DNA of 64,000 bases. Source: Marixanthomonas spongiae. Its GTDB lineage: Bacteria > Bacteroidota > Bacteroidia > Flavobacteriales > Flavobacteriaceae. Position 1 is the first letter of the stretch. The number at the start of each line of letters is the position of its first letter. Under the pieces are notes generated by a model that was not told the DNA's origin, searched no databases, and worked only from the letters and a program-made list of their open reading frames with translations. Position numbers and translations under genes: made by a program. Of the stretch, positions 8,664 through 17,933 are shown piece after piece. The DNA lies in contig NZ_QEHR01000005.1 in assembly GCF_003095375.1 (NCBI RefSeq), positions 124,001-188,000 on the forward strand, given 5' to 3'.

Positions 8664-11600
8664 TTATGCAATCTGGCGTTGTTCCTGCCAAGATTCTGAA
8701 AAACTGATGTTAATGATAAATGCAATGCTGATGTCCAGCCCAAATGTGACCTGGCAGGCCATATCGGTTCGTTCTTCGCCACTGGGCAAAGCTTTTCGCG
8801 ATACCGTACCTTTTGCTTCTATACGGATAGTGATAGAAACGATGCCGCCAAGAATTTCGGCGTGGCCTTCAAACAGGAGGATGCCGGTTACTTCCAAAAG
8901 CCCTTCCGCAGCGAAAACTTCAACGCCTACCATAAACAGTACGCTTACATTGCCGGCAACGGGCAAGCCTACCACGATCTGGGCACCAAACCCGAATTTC
9001 ATCCGTAGTGAAGGGCCCAATTTCGTGTCGGCCGCAATATCCAGGTTTACTTGTCCAAGGGCATAAATGGTTGCTGCCGATACCGATACGCACATAACCG
9101 AAAGCCTTCCGTAGAAGCCCAAGAAACCACCAGCCGATGGTATGAGTTCATTTGCGTCGTTGGTCACTTTTAATGCAGCATTGAAATAAGCGCCTAACCT
9201 GAGGCCCGCTTCCAGTTTCAATGGGGTGTTGGGATTGTTGTAAACTTCGTCGGGTACAGGGAAACGAACGGCGGGGATTTCTTTAGAAGCTTCCAATTTA
9301 TATTCCCAGCTTCCAGCTTTGTTGCTCATGGCCAGTTTTAGGCCATTGGCGACCGCGGAGGCATATTTGCCTCCTTGCAGTTGCTGTAAAATTTGCAATA
9401 TTTCAATTACCGGTTCTAGTACTGGGGAAAATTCTATTTTAGGTTTTGGATAACTGGCCTCTTCACCTTTTTTGGAATCCCAACTGCCACTAATGCGCAT
9501 CAAACGGTCAATCCCGGCAAGATCGACGACCAAGGCGACATTCTCCATTTTGCTCTTCCAGCTTTCAGCGACATCTTGGGCAAGCGAATCGATGTTAAAG
9601 TCCAGTTCGCCCTTAGTTTCGTTATCGTCTTTTCCTTTATATTCAATATAGATGCGGAAATTTCCATCGCCTAAATTCACGAGTTCAAATTCGGTATCCG
9701 GCAGGTCAAAGTTGGTAATGTTTTCCTTGATCAATTGATAGCCTTGCTGTTTTGCATTATCTATGGTATCTGAAATATCCATCAACTGGAACACTTGCTC
9801 GCCCAGATCGGTCAAGTTTCCGGTGGGGAAAGGGTTGGTGCCACCCGCCGATAACGGGATGACATCGCCAAAGTTGGTGTCCGCATCGCCGATATTGGGA
9901 AAAATCCCTTTGGAATTCACGATCCTGAAGGCATCTACAAACAAGGGTGGTACCTTGCTCATCAATTGTTTGGAGCCAAATTCAAAAGAAGGGTTGATCA
10001 CCAAGGCTTTTTGGGTGTCGGTACTCTGTAAGAACCCGTAGTTAATGGTAGCATCTATAGGTTGCCGTAATAATTCGGAAGGTTCGGCTATGCGCAACAA
10101 GGCTTCTTCCGGTTTCGTGTCTATTTCAACTTCCAAGTCGTTTTTCCGAACCACCTTGCCTTCCCGTATTACCGGGATGCTCAAATCTTCGGGAACAGGA
10201 CTCACATCACCATTGGCCCGTTCATGCTTTACCATACTCCAAGCCCCGTCTTTTGGCAACATGACACTGCCGCGGCCAGCTAAGGCAAATACAATGGAAC
10301 TGCCATCGTCGCCAAACGAATTATTAAAGCCAAACTGGTTTAAGACCATACGCTGGTCGCTGTTGGCCAGATTGACCTCACAAGAAATAGGCCCGCCAAT
10401 AGCGCCCAATTGTACCGTAACGAGATTGCGCAATATTTCTTTGGAAATAGGGATACCTCGGGGGCCTACTTGTACATATCCCACTATCTTTTTGGAAGGA
10501 ACTATTTTTTTTGGATCTCCGTGGATCGTTTTTTCAACAAAACCAGCCGTAACGTTCTCCACTTCTATATCGGCATCAAAATAAACGGGTTGCAACTTAA
10601 AGTCAAGTAAATCGCCAATATTGGGATTATCGACATACAGGCCATTTTCGTCAACGATCTTTTCAGAGACCATCTGGCCTTCTTCTGCCTTTATTTCTTC
10701 GGTTTCAATGATATTTTGGACATTATACAGTTTTTTGATGATGCCCGGATGGATTTCAAAAGGGGAGTCTATTTCGGTTTTTTCGTCTGGGGTGATATTC
10801 ACGAAATACCGGAAATCGAAATTACCATCGCTCTCTGCCCGCCAGCCCGAATCGTGGCGATACACGTAGCCTGAAGAGACCCTGAAAATGGTAATGGTGC
10901 GCACCACCTTTATGGCCCAAGGATAGATAATACTTTTTACTTGAATGATCTCGTGCGCACAACGCCCAACCCAAACATCGAATTTGGCTTGGCTGGTTGC
11001 CGCAAAAGCCGCTCCTGGATTGAGCCAATTGCTGAACGTACTGGCACCATACCCACTTAAATCGATACGGGTTAACGGTACACCGCGCTGCCGGATTAAA
11101 TTATAAGGCTGTAAAAGGAACTCGTTGTTGAATATATCGGTCACTGTGCGGCCTAAAGTACTATCGCCAGTAGGATTTCCTGTAAAGTCAAGAATATTGT
11201 TCACTTGCAGGGTGCTGCCTACGAACATATTGGATTCCCCGTTTATGAAAGCCTCGCCAGCATCCAATTGCAATTGGCGGCCTCCTTTCACATCGTTTTC
11301 AAAATCTTCGGAATTGAACGAAAAACGTGATCCCTCGCGAACATCGGTTCCGCCTCCTTCCAACGGGACTTCGTGTTCTTGTTCGAGCAAGGCCATTGCC
11401 CGAAGCCCAAAGGGTAAGGTAAATATGGAAAGTGCCTTAAAGGTGTCTGGATCGCTTTCAAATTTTTGATTGATGTAATTTGTCAATGGGATTGGGGCCA
11501 AAGCAACGGAATCTTCCCCCGTATTGATAATATGCATCGGTCCCCCGTCGTTTGGGTAATAATTGGGGCCTAAAGGGGGATCACCTTCAATTTGAGGGTT

Positions 11601-14033
11601 GGTAAGGTTTTGCACCGGTTCCCAAGAAATCTGGGGTACGGTAAAGGTTTTAACATTTATTCCCCGGCTTACCACCTCCATGTCCTGCACCTGAATGGGG
11701 TAGGCATCTTGTCCGGTGTTGGAGGTACGGTGTGTCAATGCCTGGTTTTCACGGCCTCGGTAAAACAGGTTGAAACTGATGCCGAAAAGATCGGCATTGG
11801 AGCTCACATCGAGCAGGGAAAACCAATCCCTACGAAAATTGTCGGTAGCCCGTTGCCATATAGCATCGAGATTTGGCAATGGTTTTTTCGGACGTCTATC
11901 GGAGCTGCGTGTGGTAGCTTCATGTTCAACAGCTTGCCTCAAAAAAGAGGGGTTTTCTGTAGCCTGTCTTTCTTCTGAAGCCCTATTGCCACTTGTAGCA
12001 AATGCGGTAGTAGCGCCTTTGATAGGTTTTTCAACCGATAGAAAGGATGTTGAAGCAATATCGGGTTCTGAAGTTTCCGGTTCATTTGAATTTTTCTGTT
12101 TCGATTCTTCCAAGGAAATACCTCCGAATTGATTGTTAAGCGGTGCAAAATGAAAGGACACGGATACGGCATCTGTTGTTTCTTCAGCATCTATAGGCTC
12201 CCACTGTACCCTACATACCAACCATGTGGTTATTTGCGGTCCCACGGCGGTAGTGCCCACGGTGGATCTTGGGCGGTCTTTTTCATTGCGCCTTAAAATG
12301 CCCAAATTGGCCGCATAGGGGTCAGGCAAGGTGGGGATGTAGCGGTAGAGCCCGAAGGTTAAAAAGAGTGTTCCTTCAGTAACTTTCAGGTAATCGTTGG
12401 AAAGGCTTCCGAACAACAAACAACCATTTGGCTGGCTTACGGTAAAGAGTGCATTTTTGAGCGCCAAGGCAAATTTTTTGGGTTTGTAGTCCTTTTCACC
12501 GCTACTTTCATAATCATCTTGAATTAAATTATCATCGAACAGGTACACCAGTTTGTTGGCATCGCTCACGGCCAACATTAAAAGGGAGTTAAGTGATTTT
12601 ACTTTTGGGGGTTTTCCATTTACCTTAACGGGGCGGTCTATTTTAAACTCGGCATGGGTAAGGGAGGATATCAATTCATATCCACTGGCATGATTGAAGT
12701 AAAAAAATGGATTGGGTTTTGGAAAGGTCAAGATTACTTTCGTCCCAAATGGATTATTTTCGTCCTTCCAGAGGTTGAATTCCTGCAACGCGTGGGCATT
12801 TTTCGCTTGGGTATCGGCAACTAAGATGCTTCCGGGTGCAAATAGCCAGTTTGGGGCTTGCAGGCCAATTGCGGAACCGGACAAGCCACTCCAATGTGCC
12901 GAAACACCTTGCGATGTCCGTAATAATATAGCCCCGATGCCTTGGGCTTTTGTGATTTGTGAAATATCGATAAAGGCTACGGGCAAGGCCCAAGCGCTAC
13001 CGTTGATTTGTGCGTTGCCAGAAAGGGTATTGAACGTTGAAAGGGCTTCGGAAACCTCAAAGGACTGTTGTGAGACCTGCCAAGGGATTTCAATACTGCT
13101 GCTTTGCGAATTGTATTGAGTCTGGCTTCCTTCTTGCCAATTAAAATCCATGGCCTGTCCATACACCTGAAGGCTGGATTCACTTACACTATCGATGCTG
13201 CGGCCTTGAGCAGAAAAATGAAAGTTGAAGTGCTCGGGCAGTTGCAGTTCCATGTTACGGGCATCTTCACCAAAACCGCTGTTTTCATCGGCACCTTCTA
13301 CCTCTGGCTGTTCCAGATTGAGCTGTACGGTTATAATGGCGTTGGCACTAACGGTTAGTTTGCCATTTATAATGGTTGGCGCTTCACTTAACGCAATGGT
13401 ACCGCCACTTAAGGTCAAGCCTGTGTAAGCTCCCGTGGGCGCACCGGCATCCAAAAAAGACGATGCTATCCAAATACTGCCTTTGGAAAGGCTAAATGTA
13501 TTGTTTCGGCTCCTGGAAATGATATCGCTCAAAGGTTGGGTCCCCAACTGGATCAAAGGTGTTTTAAACAGTAAAACCGGATTGTTCACTCCTTGAATGT
13601 ACAGTTTGACAAACTTTTGAATAGGAAAAAAGTCGAACCAAATGTTTCTGCCATCTTTTTGAATGAACGGACCTATTGTTTTTTCGGCTTTGGCGCCTAC
13701 AGCCCAATCTGGGTTGGAGTTTGGCAACATAGGGTGCTGTAGGGGCGTTTCCCGCTTAGCCACCCGGTATTGGGGCATATCTTTGTTTTTGGTAAGACGT
13801 TTGGATATACCAGATATACGTTTAGAAGTTTCTTTGGAAATTTTATCGTCAAAAAACAGATCGGATTTTTCGAAAGAGAATGCCTTTTTAGCAGGTCTAC
13901 AGGCATCCACAGTAAAGGAAGACTGGGACATAAGCTCGCCCAACTCATCAAATTTACGTTTTGCCTCTTTATCTGTAATGATAAGGTGACCTACCCAAGC
14001 GTTGAGGGTTGCATCTAAATCTTTGGTTTCCAT
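8664..14033 (-). CDS. giant protein of unknown function (1789 residues), first of a pair
   Basis: No family is recognised with confidence. The N-terminus (METKDLDATLNAWVGHLI) is charged and helical with no signal peptide. Residues about 20-635 look beta-rich. A Ser/Glu/Thr-rich linker spans about 636-722. A patterned block near 1014-1050 includes VWVGRCAHEIIQVKSIIYPW and VVRTITIF. The last 200 residues (from about 1590) are a run of alternating hydrophobic strands rich in Gly and Val, for example FGFGAQIVVGLPVAGNVSV and VFAAEGLLEVTGILLFEGHA, resembling amphipathic sheet or groove-forming structures. The gene is intact over 5.4 kb and stops 11 bases before the second giant gene. A large structural, surface or toxin-like protein is possible; this is speculation. 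Confidence 0.8.
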   Translation of the reverse strand: METKDLDATLNAWVGHLIITDKEAKRKFDELGELMSQSSFTVDACRPAKKAFSFEKSDLFFDDKISKETSKRISGISKRLTKNKDMPQYRVAKRETPLQHPMLPNSNPDWAVGAKAEKTIGPFIQKDGRNIWFDFFPIQKFVKLYIQGVNNPVLLFKTPLIQLGTQPLSDIISRSRNNTFSLSKGSIWIASSFLDAGAPTGAYTGLTLSGGTIALSEAPTIINGKLTVSANAIITVQLNLEQPEVEGADENSGFGEDARNMELQLPEHFNFHFSAQGRSIDSVSESSLQVYGQAMDFNWQEGSQTQYNSQSSSIEIPWQVSQQSFEVSEALSTFNTLSGNAQINGSAWALPVAFIDISQITKAQGIGAILLRTSQGVSAHWSGLSGSAIGLQAPNWLFAPGSILVADTQAKNAHALQEFNLWKDENNPFGTKVILTFPKPNPFFYFNHASGYELISSLTHAEFKIDRPVKVNGKPPKVKSLNSLLMLAVSDANKLVYLFDDNLIQDDYESSGEKDYKPKKFALALKNALFTVSQPNGCLLFGSLSNDYLKVTEGTLFLTFGLYRYIPTLPDPYAANLGILRRNEKDRPRSTVGTTAVGPQITTWLVCRVQWEPIDAEETTDAVSVSFHFAPLNNQFGGISLEESKQKNSNEPETSEPDIASTSFLSVEKPIKGATTAFATSGNRASEERQATENPSFLRQAVEHEATTRSSDRRPKKPLPNLDAIWQRATDNFRRDWFSLLDVSSNADLFGISFNLFYRGRENQALTHRTSNTGQDAYPIQVQDMEVVSRGINVKTFTVPQISWEPVQNLTNPQIEGDPPLGPNYYPNDGGPMHIINTGEDSVALAPIPLTNYINQKFESDPDTFKALSIFTLPFGLRAMALLEQEHEVPLEGGGTDVREGSRFSFNSEDFENDVKGGRQLQLDAGEAFINGESNMFVGSTLQVNNILDFTGNPTGDSTLGRTVTDIFNNEFLLQPYNLIRQRGVPLTRIDLSGYGASTFSNWLNPGAAFAATSQAKFDVWVGRCAHEIIQVKSIIYPWAIKVVRTITIFRVSSGYVYRHDSGWRAESDGNFDFRYFVNITPDEKTEIDSPFEIHPGIIKKLYNVQNIIETEEIKAEEGQMVSEKIVDENGLYVDNPNIGDLLDFKLQPVYFDADIEVENVTAGFVEKTIHGDPKKIVPSKKIVGYVQVGPRGIPISKEILRNLVTVQLGAIGGPISCEVNLANSDQRMVLNQFGFNNSFGDDGSSIVFALAGRGSVMLPKDGAWSMVKHERANGDVSPVPEDLSIPVIREGKVVRKNDLEVEIDTKPEEALLRIAEPSELLRQPIDATINYGFLQSTDTQKALVINPSFEFGSKQLMSKVPPLFVDAFRIVNSKGIFPNIGDADTNFGDVIPLSAGGTNPFPTGNLTDLGEQVFQLMDISDTIDNAKQQGYQLIKENITNFDLPDTEFELVNLGDGNFRIYIEYKGKDDNETKGELDFNIDSLAQDVAESWKSKMENVALVVDLAGIDRLMRISGSWDSKKGEEASYPKPKIEFSPVLEPVIEILQILQQLQGGKYASAVANGLKLAMSNKAGSWEYKLEASKEIPAVRFPVPDEVYNNPNTPLKLEAGLRLGAYFNAALKVTNDANELIPSAGGFLGFYGRLSVMCVSVSAATIYALGQVNLDIAADTKLGPSLRMKFGFGAQIVVGLPVAGNVSVLFMVGVEVFAAEGLLEVTGILLFEGHAEILGGIVSITIRIEAKGTVSRKALPSGEERTDMACQVTFGLDISIAFIINISFSESWQEQRQIA

Positions 14034-14216
14034 GCGTTAGGTTGTTGCTGCCATTTGGTCGCCAAAGTGATAAGGCGGTATGGACAAGTTGGTTACACAA
14101 AATTTAGAGGAGCAGTATGGGATCGGTAGGTAAGGGAATCCGATAATATAGATTATAAATGTAGCGCAAAACGGCAAGACGGACAATCCCTATTTATAGT
14201 GATTTTATACGGACTG

Positions 14217-14909
14217 CTACAAGGTATGTTGGCGGGCAGCTTTGTTGATGAGCTGGGCCGTGTTTTTAACTTCAAACTTTTGAAGAAGATGCTTGCGGTG
14301 CGAAGTAACGGTATGGCTGCTTATAAAAAGCAGTTGTGCAATTTTCTTGGTGCTGTGGCCCTCTGCCAATAAGTTGAGCACTTGATGTTCCCGGGCCGAA
14401 ATCTCAACAGGGATGGGACTGGTTGTAAGAAGCTTTTTTTCAGTGATGTCCAATAATTCGCTAATGTGTACCTTTGGCGACACATCGAAAAAAAAATTAA
14501 GTAACAGACAGGTTTTTTCTTTTTTGAACACCGAAATTTCTTGTTTAAGCACGCGCCAGTTTCCTTTGGCATCCTTAAAGCGATATGCAGAAAATTTGGT
14601 CTCGTTAGATAGGTTTTCCTTGCTGTTGCGCAACGTTTCAGAAAGTTGTTGTTGAAATATTTTGATATGGCCAGGATCGATTTTCCTTTGCCAAAATTTC
14701 CAACCGCCCAAACCTACGGTGTTCCCCGAATAACCCAAAATTTTTTCAAATGAATCGCTGCAGAACAAAAATAGTTTTTGTTTAACATCGAATACGCTTA
14801 CCATGATTTGGTGCTGGTCTTTGCAGATCAACGAAATTTGTTTTAGCACCCCTGCAATCGAAGGGTCTAAGGGGATATTGTTGTTGTGGGTGTTGGTTTG
14901 TAAAAACAT
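14217..14909 (-). CDS. PAS-domain LuxR-type transcriptional regulator
   Basis: This is a 230-residue protein from the ATG at 14909; an ATG at 14927 would add six hydrophobic residues. The N-terminal two thirds resemble a PAS sensor domain (SVFDVKQKLFLFCSDSFEKI, LGYSGNTVGLGGW, then YRFKDAKGNWRVLKQEISVF). The last 65 residues are a LuxR/GerE helix-turn-helix: SAREHQVLNLLAEGHSTKKI followed by ISSHTVTSHRKHLLQKF. No receiver domain with a phosphorylatable Asp is evident, so the signal is probably sensed by the PAS part. It lies on the same strand 183 bases upstream of the giant gene pair and may control it; this link is inference from position. Confidence 0.85.
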   Translation of the reverse strand: MFLQTNTHNNNIPLDPSIAGVLKQISLICKDQHQIMVSVFDVKQKLFLFCSDSFEKILGYSGNTVGLGGWKFWQRKIDPGHIKIFQQQLSETLRNSKENLSNETKFSAYRFKDAKGNWRVLKQEISVFKKEKTCLLLNFFFDVSPKVHISELLDITEKKLLTTSPIPVEISAREHQVLNLLAEGHSTKKIAQLLFISSHTVTSHRKHLLQKFEVKNTAQLINKAARQHTL

Positions 14910-15048
14910 GACCCATAAAATTAACACAAACCATTTAATTATTTGATTTTCAACTGTTAAAAGTAAGTTGTGGCTGTTGCCTTACAAAGAAACGGTGTAT
15001 GTAAAAAAAGCCATTGAATCAATAATACTTCTGTAAAAATCGGGCTTT

Positions 15049-15816
15049 TTATGAAGCTTCTTCTTCCAAAGCAACCTCCAGTTCATCGGTCATTTCCAAA
15101 TTGTGATAAACGTCCTGAACGTCATCATCGTCTTCAAATGCTTCTATAAGGTTCACAATTTGTTTTGCTTGTTCGACAGCTAAAGTTTCTGTGTTTAAAG
15201 GAATGCGTTGCAGTTCGGCATTGTGTGGCTCTATTTTTAAGGATTCCAGTTTTTCTGACATTTTTCCGAAGTCCGTGAAATCGGTGTAAATTACAAAAAA
15301 ACCATCCTCATTTTCAAATTTGGTAGCACCGGCTTCAATAAGTTCCAATTGCAGTTCCTCCAAATCCCAATCCAGGTTTTCTTTTTTCAGGGTAAACACG
15401 CCTTTGCGGTCAAATAAAAACTCCAACGAACCGTTGGTGCCCAAACTACCGTTGTGCTTGGTAAAAATAGAACGAACCGATGCCACGGTGCGGTTGGTAT
15501 TGTCGGTAGTGCATTCAACATAAAAAGCGATGCCGTACGGGCCGTAGCCTTCAAAGGTCATTTTTTCGTAGCTGTCGGCATCGGCGCCCGAAGCTTTTTT
15601 TATAGCCCGTTCAATGGTGTCTTTGGGCATATTGACACCTTTTGCATTTTGTATAGCGTTACGCAACGCGGGATTGGTTTCCGGATCGCCATTTTGGTTG
15701 TTTTCCTTTATTGCAACGGTGATTTCTTTTATTACCCGTGTAAATTGCTTGGCGCGTTTTTTATCTTGGGCACCTTTTCTGTGTTTAATATTTGCCCATT
15801 TACTGTGTCCTGCCAT
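15049..15816 (-). CDS. YebC/TACO1-family protein
   Basis: The 255-residue sequence starts MAGHSKWANIKHRKGAQDKK, the hallmark of the YebC/PmpR/TACO1 family, and continues NPALRNAIQNAKGVNMPKDT and EGYGPYGIAFYVECTTDN. Members have been described as transcriptional regulators and, more recently, as translation factors that relieve ribosome stalling; which applies here cannot be told. The C-terminus is acidic (EAFEDDDDVQDVYHN). Single gene, divergent from the carboxylase operon, whose first gene starts 165 bases away. Confidence 0.95.
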   Translation of the reverse strand: MAGHSKWANIKHRKGAQDKKRAKQFTRVIKEITVAIKENNQNGDPETNPALRNAIQNAKGVNMPKDTIERAIKKASGADADSYEKMTFEGYGPYGIAFYVECTTDNTNRTVASVRSIFTKHNGSLGTNGSLEFLFDRKGVFTLKKENLDWDLEELQLELIEAGATKFENEDGFFVIYTDFTDFGKMSEKLESLKIEPHNAELQRIPLNTETLAVEQAKQIVNLIEAFEDDDDVQDVYHNLEMTDELEVALEEEAS

Positions 15817-15935
15817 TATCGAATAAAAATTATAGGGTTAACGGTTCTCTGAGTGTCAAAGTTAAAAAAAAAGATACAAGTAGCTCTCTCCTTCGTTTAT
15901 GAAGGGTTGGGGCAGGCGAAGCAGGGTGGAGCGTT

Positions 15936-15967
15936 TTTGTGAGCGCTTAATTTTACCGTATATTTAC
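15936..15967 (+). promoter_or_regulatory. candidate Bacteroidota promoter for the acyl-CoA carboxylase operon
   Basis: TTTG at 15936-15939, a 19-base spacer, then TATATTTA at 15959-15966 fit the -33 TTTG / -7 TAnnTTTG pattern of the Bacteroidota primary sigma factor, with one mismatch in the -7 box. Transcription would start about ten bases before the ATG at 15982, giving a very short leader. Pattern seen by eye only. Confidence 0.5.
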
Positions 15968-15981
15968 AAAAAATCTTTTCT

Positions 15982-16470
15982 ATGAGCGAAACGTACAAAG
16001 CCGTGGTCAATGGCTCGCAGGAGTTTTCATTGCTTCGGAAGGAAATAGATGCACTGGACGCCGTTTCAGAAACAAAAAACGCCTTGCACTTGCTTCAGGA
16101 CAACAAATCGGTCACGGTCAATGTGATTTCTAAAGACCTTATCAACAGAACATACACGATTAAAGTAAACGGAAACCGATATACCGTGCATATCGAAACC
16201 GAACTCGATGCGCTTATCGCTGAAATGGGCCTTTCATTAGGTGCCAATGCCGTTGAAAATGAAATCCATGCCCCAATGCCCGGATTGATCTTGGAAGTGA
16301 ACGTAAAAGAAGGCGATGAAGTTTCTCAAGGTGATCCATTGTGCGTGCTAGAAGCTATGAAAATGGAAAACGCCCTGGGAGCACCCAGTGACGGCGTGGT
16401 AAAGACCGTGCACATCGCTACGGGGGAAACGGTAGGTAAAAACGCATTGTTAATTGAATTGGAAGACTAA
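15982..16470 (+). CDS. biotin carboxyl carrier subunit of acyl-CoA carboxylase
   Basis: In this 162-residue protein the last 75 residues form a biotinyl domain (HAPMPGLILEVNVKEGDEV, then EAMKMENALGAP). The Lys of EAMKMEN is the biotinylation site. The first 90 residues resemble the N-terminal part of propionyl/methylmalonyl-type carrier subunits in Bacteroidota rather than AccB. It carries carboxyl groups between the biotin carboxylase and carboxyltransferase encoded immediately downstream. Its stop TAA is directly followed by the ATG of the next gene, so translation is tightly coupled. Confidence 0.9.
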   Translation: MSETYKAVVNGSQEFSLLRKEIDALDAVSETKNALHLLQDNKSVTVNVISKDLINRTYTIKVNGNRYTVHIETELDALIAEMGLSLGANAVENEIHAPMPGLILEVNVKEGDEVSQGDPLCVLEAMKMENALGAPSDGVVKTVHIATGETVGKNALLIELED

Positions 16471-17919
16471 ATGGACATAAAAAAAATATTGGTTGCCAAC
16501 AGGGGTGAAATCGCCCTTCGCGTGATGAAAACCGCCCGGAATATGGGCTTGAAAACGGTTGCTGTTTTTTCGGAAGCAGACCGAAATGCCCCACACGTTA
16601 AATTTGCAGATGAAGCCGTTTGCATTGGCCCACCACCTTCTTCAGAATCGTATTTGAAAGGTGATTTAATCATTGAAACTGCTAAAGAATTAGAGGTTGA
16701 CGCCATTCATCCCGGCTATGGATTTTTAAGTGAAAACGCTGATTTTGCCGAAGCAGCGGAAAAAGCAGGACTGATTTTCATCGGGCCAAAATCGCATGCC
16801 ATTAAGGTGATGGGAGATAAATTGGCCGCTAAAGATGCCGTAAAGGATTACGATATTCCCATGGTGCCTGGAATCGATGAAGCCATAACCGATGTTGACA
16901 AGGCAACAAAAATTGCTAAGGACATTGGCTTTCCTATTCTAATAAAAGCTGCTGCCGGCGGTGGCGGAAAAGGGATGCGTGTGGTAGAAGAAGAGAAAGA
17001 ACTGGCCGAGCAAATGAAACGCGCCATCAGTGAAGCCGAATCGGCTTTTGGCAACGGCGCAGTGTTTATCGAAAAGTATGTCGCTTCCCCACGGCATATC
17101 GAGATCCAAGTCCTGGCCGATACCCACGGGACGATACTTCATTTATTTGAAAGGGAATGCAGCATTCAACGGCGGCACCAAAAAGTAGTGGAAGAAGCAC
17201 CTTCTTCTGTTTTAACGCCTGAATTGCGTAAAAAAATGGGCGAAGCAGCCGTTAAAGTAGCCAAAGCCTGCGACTATGTCGGTGCCGGAACGGTAGAGTT
17301 CCTGCTCGATGAGAACCACAACTTCTATTTTTTGGAAATGAACACCCGGCTACAAGTGGAACATCCGGTAACCGAGCTTATCACCGACATTGATTTAGTA
17401 GAAGAACAAATTAAAATCGCCGACGGACAGAAATTATCAATTGCCCAAGAAGATTTAAAAATTAATGGCCATGCATTGGAATTGCGGGTGTATGCAGAAG
17501 ATTCCCTTGATAATTTTATGCCGAGCGTAGGTACATTAAATGTATATCAACCGCCAAGAGGAGAGCATATTAGAATGGACGATGGTTTTGAAGAAGGGAT
17601 GGAAGTGCCTATTCAGTATGACCCGATGTTGGCAAAATTGATTACCTACGGAAAAACCCGTAACGAAGCCATTCAGCGTATGATCGAGGCCATTGCCGCT
17701 TATGAAGTGGAAGGCGTGAGCACCACTTTGCCTTTTGGAAAATTTGTTTGCGAGCATGAAGCCTTCAGAAGTGGGAATTTCGATACGCACTTTGTAAAGA
17801 AATTTTATTCCGAAGATTTATTGAAAGAAGAAATTAAAGAAGAGGCCGAAATAGCAGCTAAAATTGCCTTGAAAACCTACTTGAAAGAAGTTGAACAATT
17901 ACGGGTGCCAAAACATTAA
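16471..17919 (+). CDS. biotin carboxylase subunit of acyl-CoA (propionyl-CoA) carboxylase
   Basis: This 482-residue ATP-grasp enzyme carboxylates biotin using ATP and bicarbonate. It opens [37 protein letters not shown] lies at about 80-96, the glycine-rich ATP loop GGGGKGMR at 163-170, and the catalytic segment [17 protein letters not shown] near 289-305. Length is slightly above AccC (about 450), with an extra helical charged tail. It begins exactly after the carrier gene stop and is followed 14 bases later by the carboxyltransferase. Because the beta subunit is PccB-like, the complex is more likely propionyl-CoA than acetyl-CoA carboxylase. Confidence 0.93.
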   Translation: MDIKKILVANRGEIALRVMKTARNMGLKTVAVFSEADRNAPHVKFADEAVCIGPPPSSESYLKGDLIIETAKELEVDAIHPGYGFLSENADFAEAAEKAGLIFIGPKSHAIKVMGDKLAAKDAVKDYDIPMVPGIDEAITDVDKATKIAKDIGFPILIKAAAGGGGKGMRVVEEEKELAEQMKRAISEAESAFGNGAVFIEKYVASPRHIEIQVLADTHGTILHLFERECSIQRRHQKVVEEAPSSVLTPELRKKMGEAAVKVAKACDYVGAGTVEFLLDENHNFYFLEMNTRLQVEHPVTELITDIDLVEEQIKIADGQKLSIAQEDLKINGHALELRVYAEDSLDNFMPSVGTLNVYQPPRGEHIRMDDGFEEGMEVPIQYDPMLAKLITYGKTRNEAIQRMIEAIAAYEVEGVSTTLPFGKFVCEHEAFRSGNFDTHFVKKFYSEDLLKEEIKEEAEIAAKIALKTYLKEVEQLRVPKH

Positions 17920-17933
17920 TATCGATAGAGTTT

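Noticed and set aside
14034-14216. Promoter for the giant gene pair (ATTG, 20 bases, TACATTTA on the minus strand)
   Set aside because: Both boxes have mismatches and several equal alternatives exist in this AT-rich stretch; not strong enough to list.
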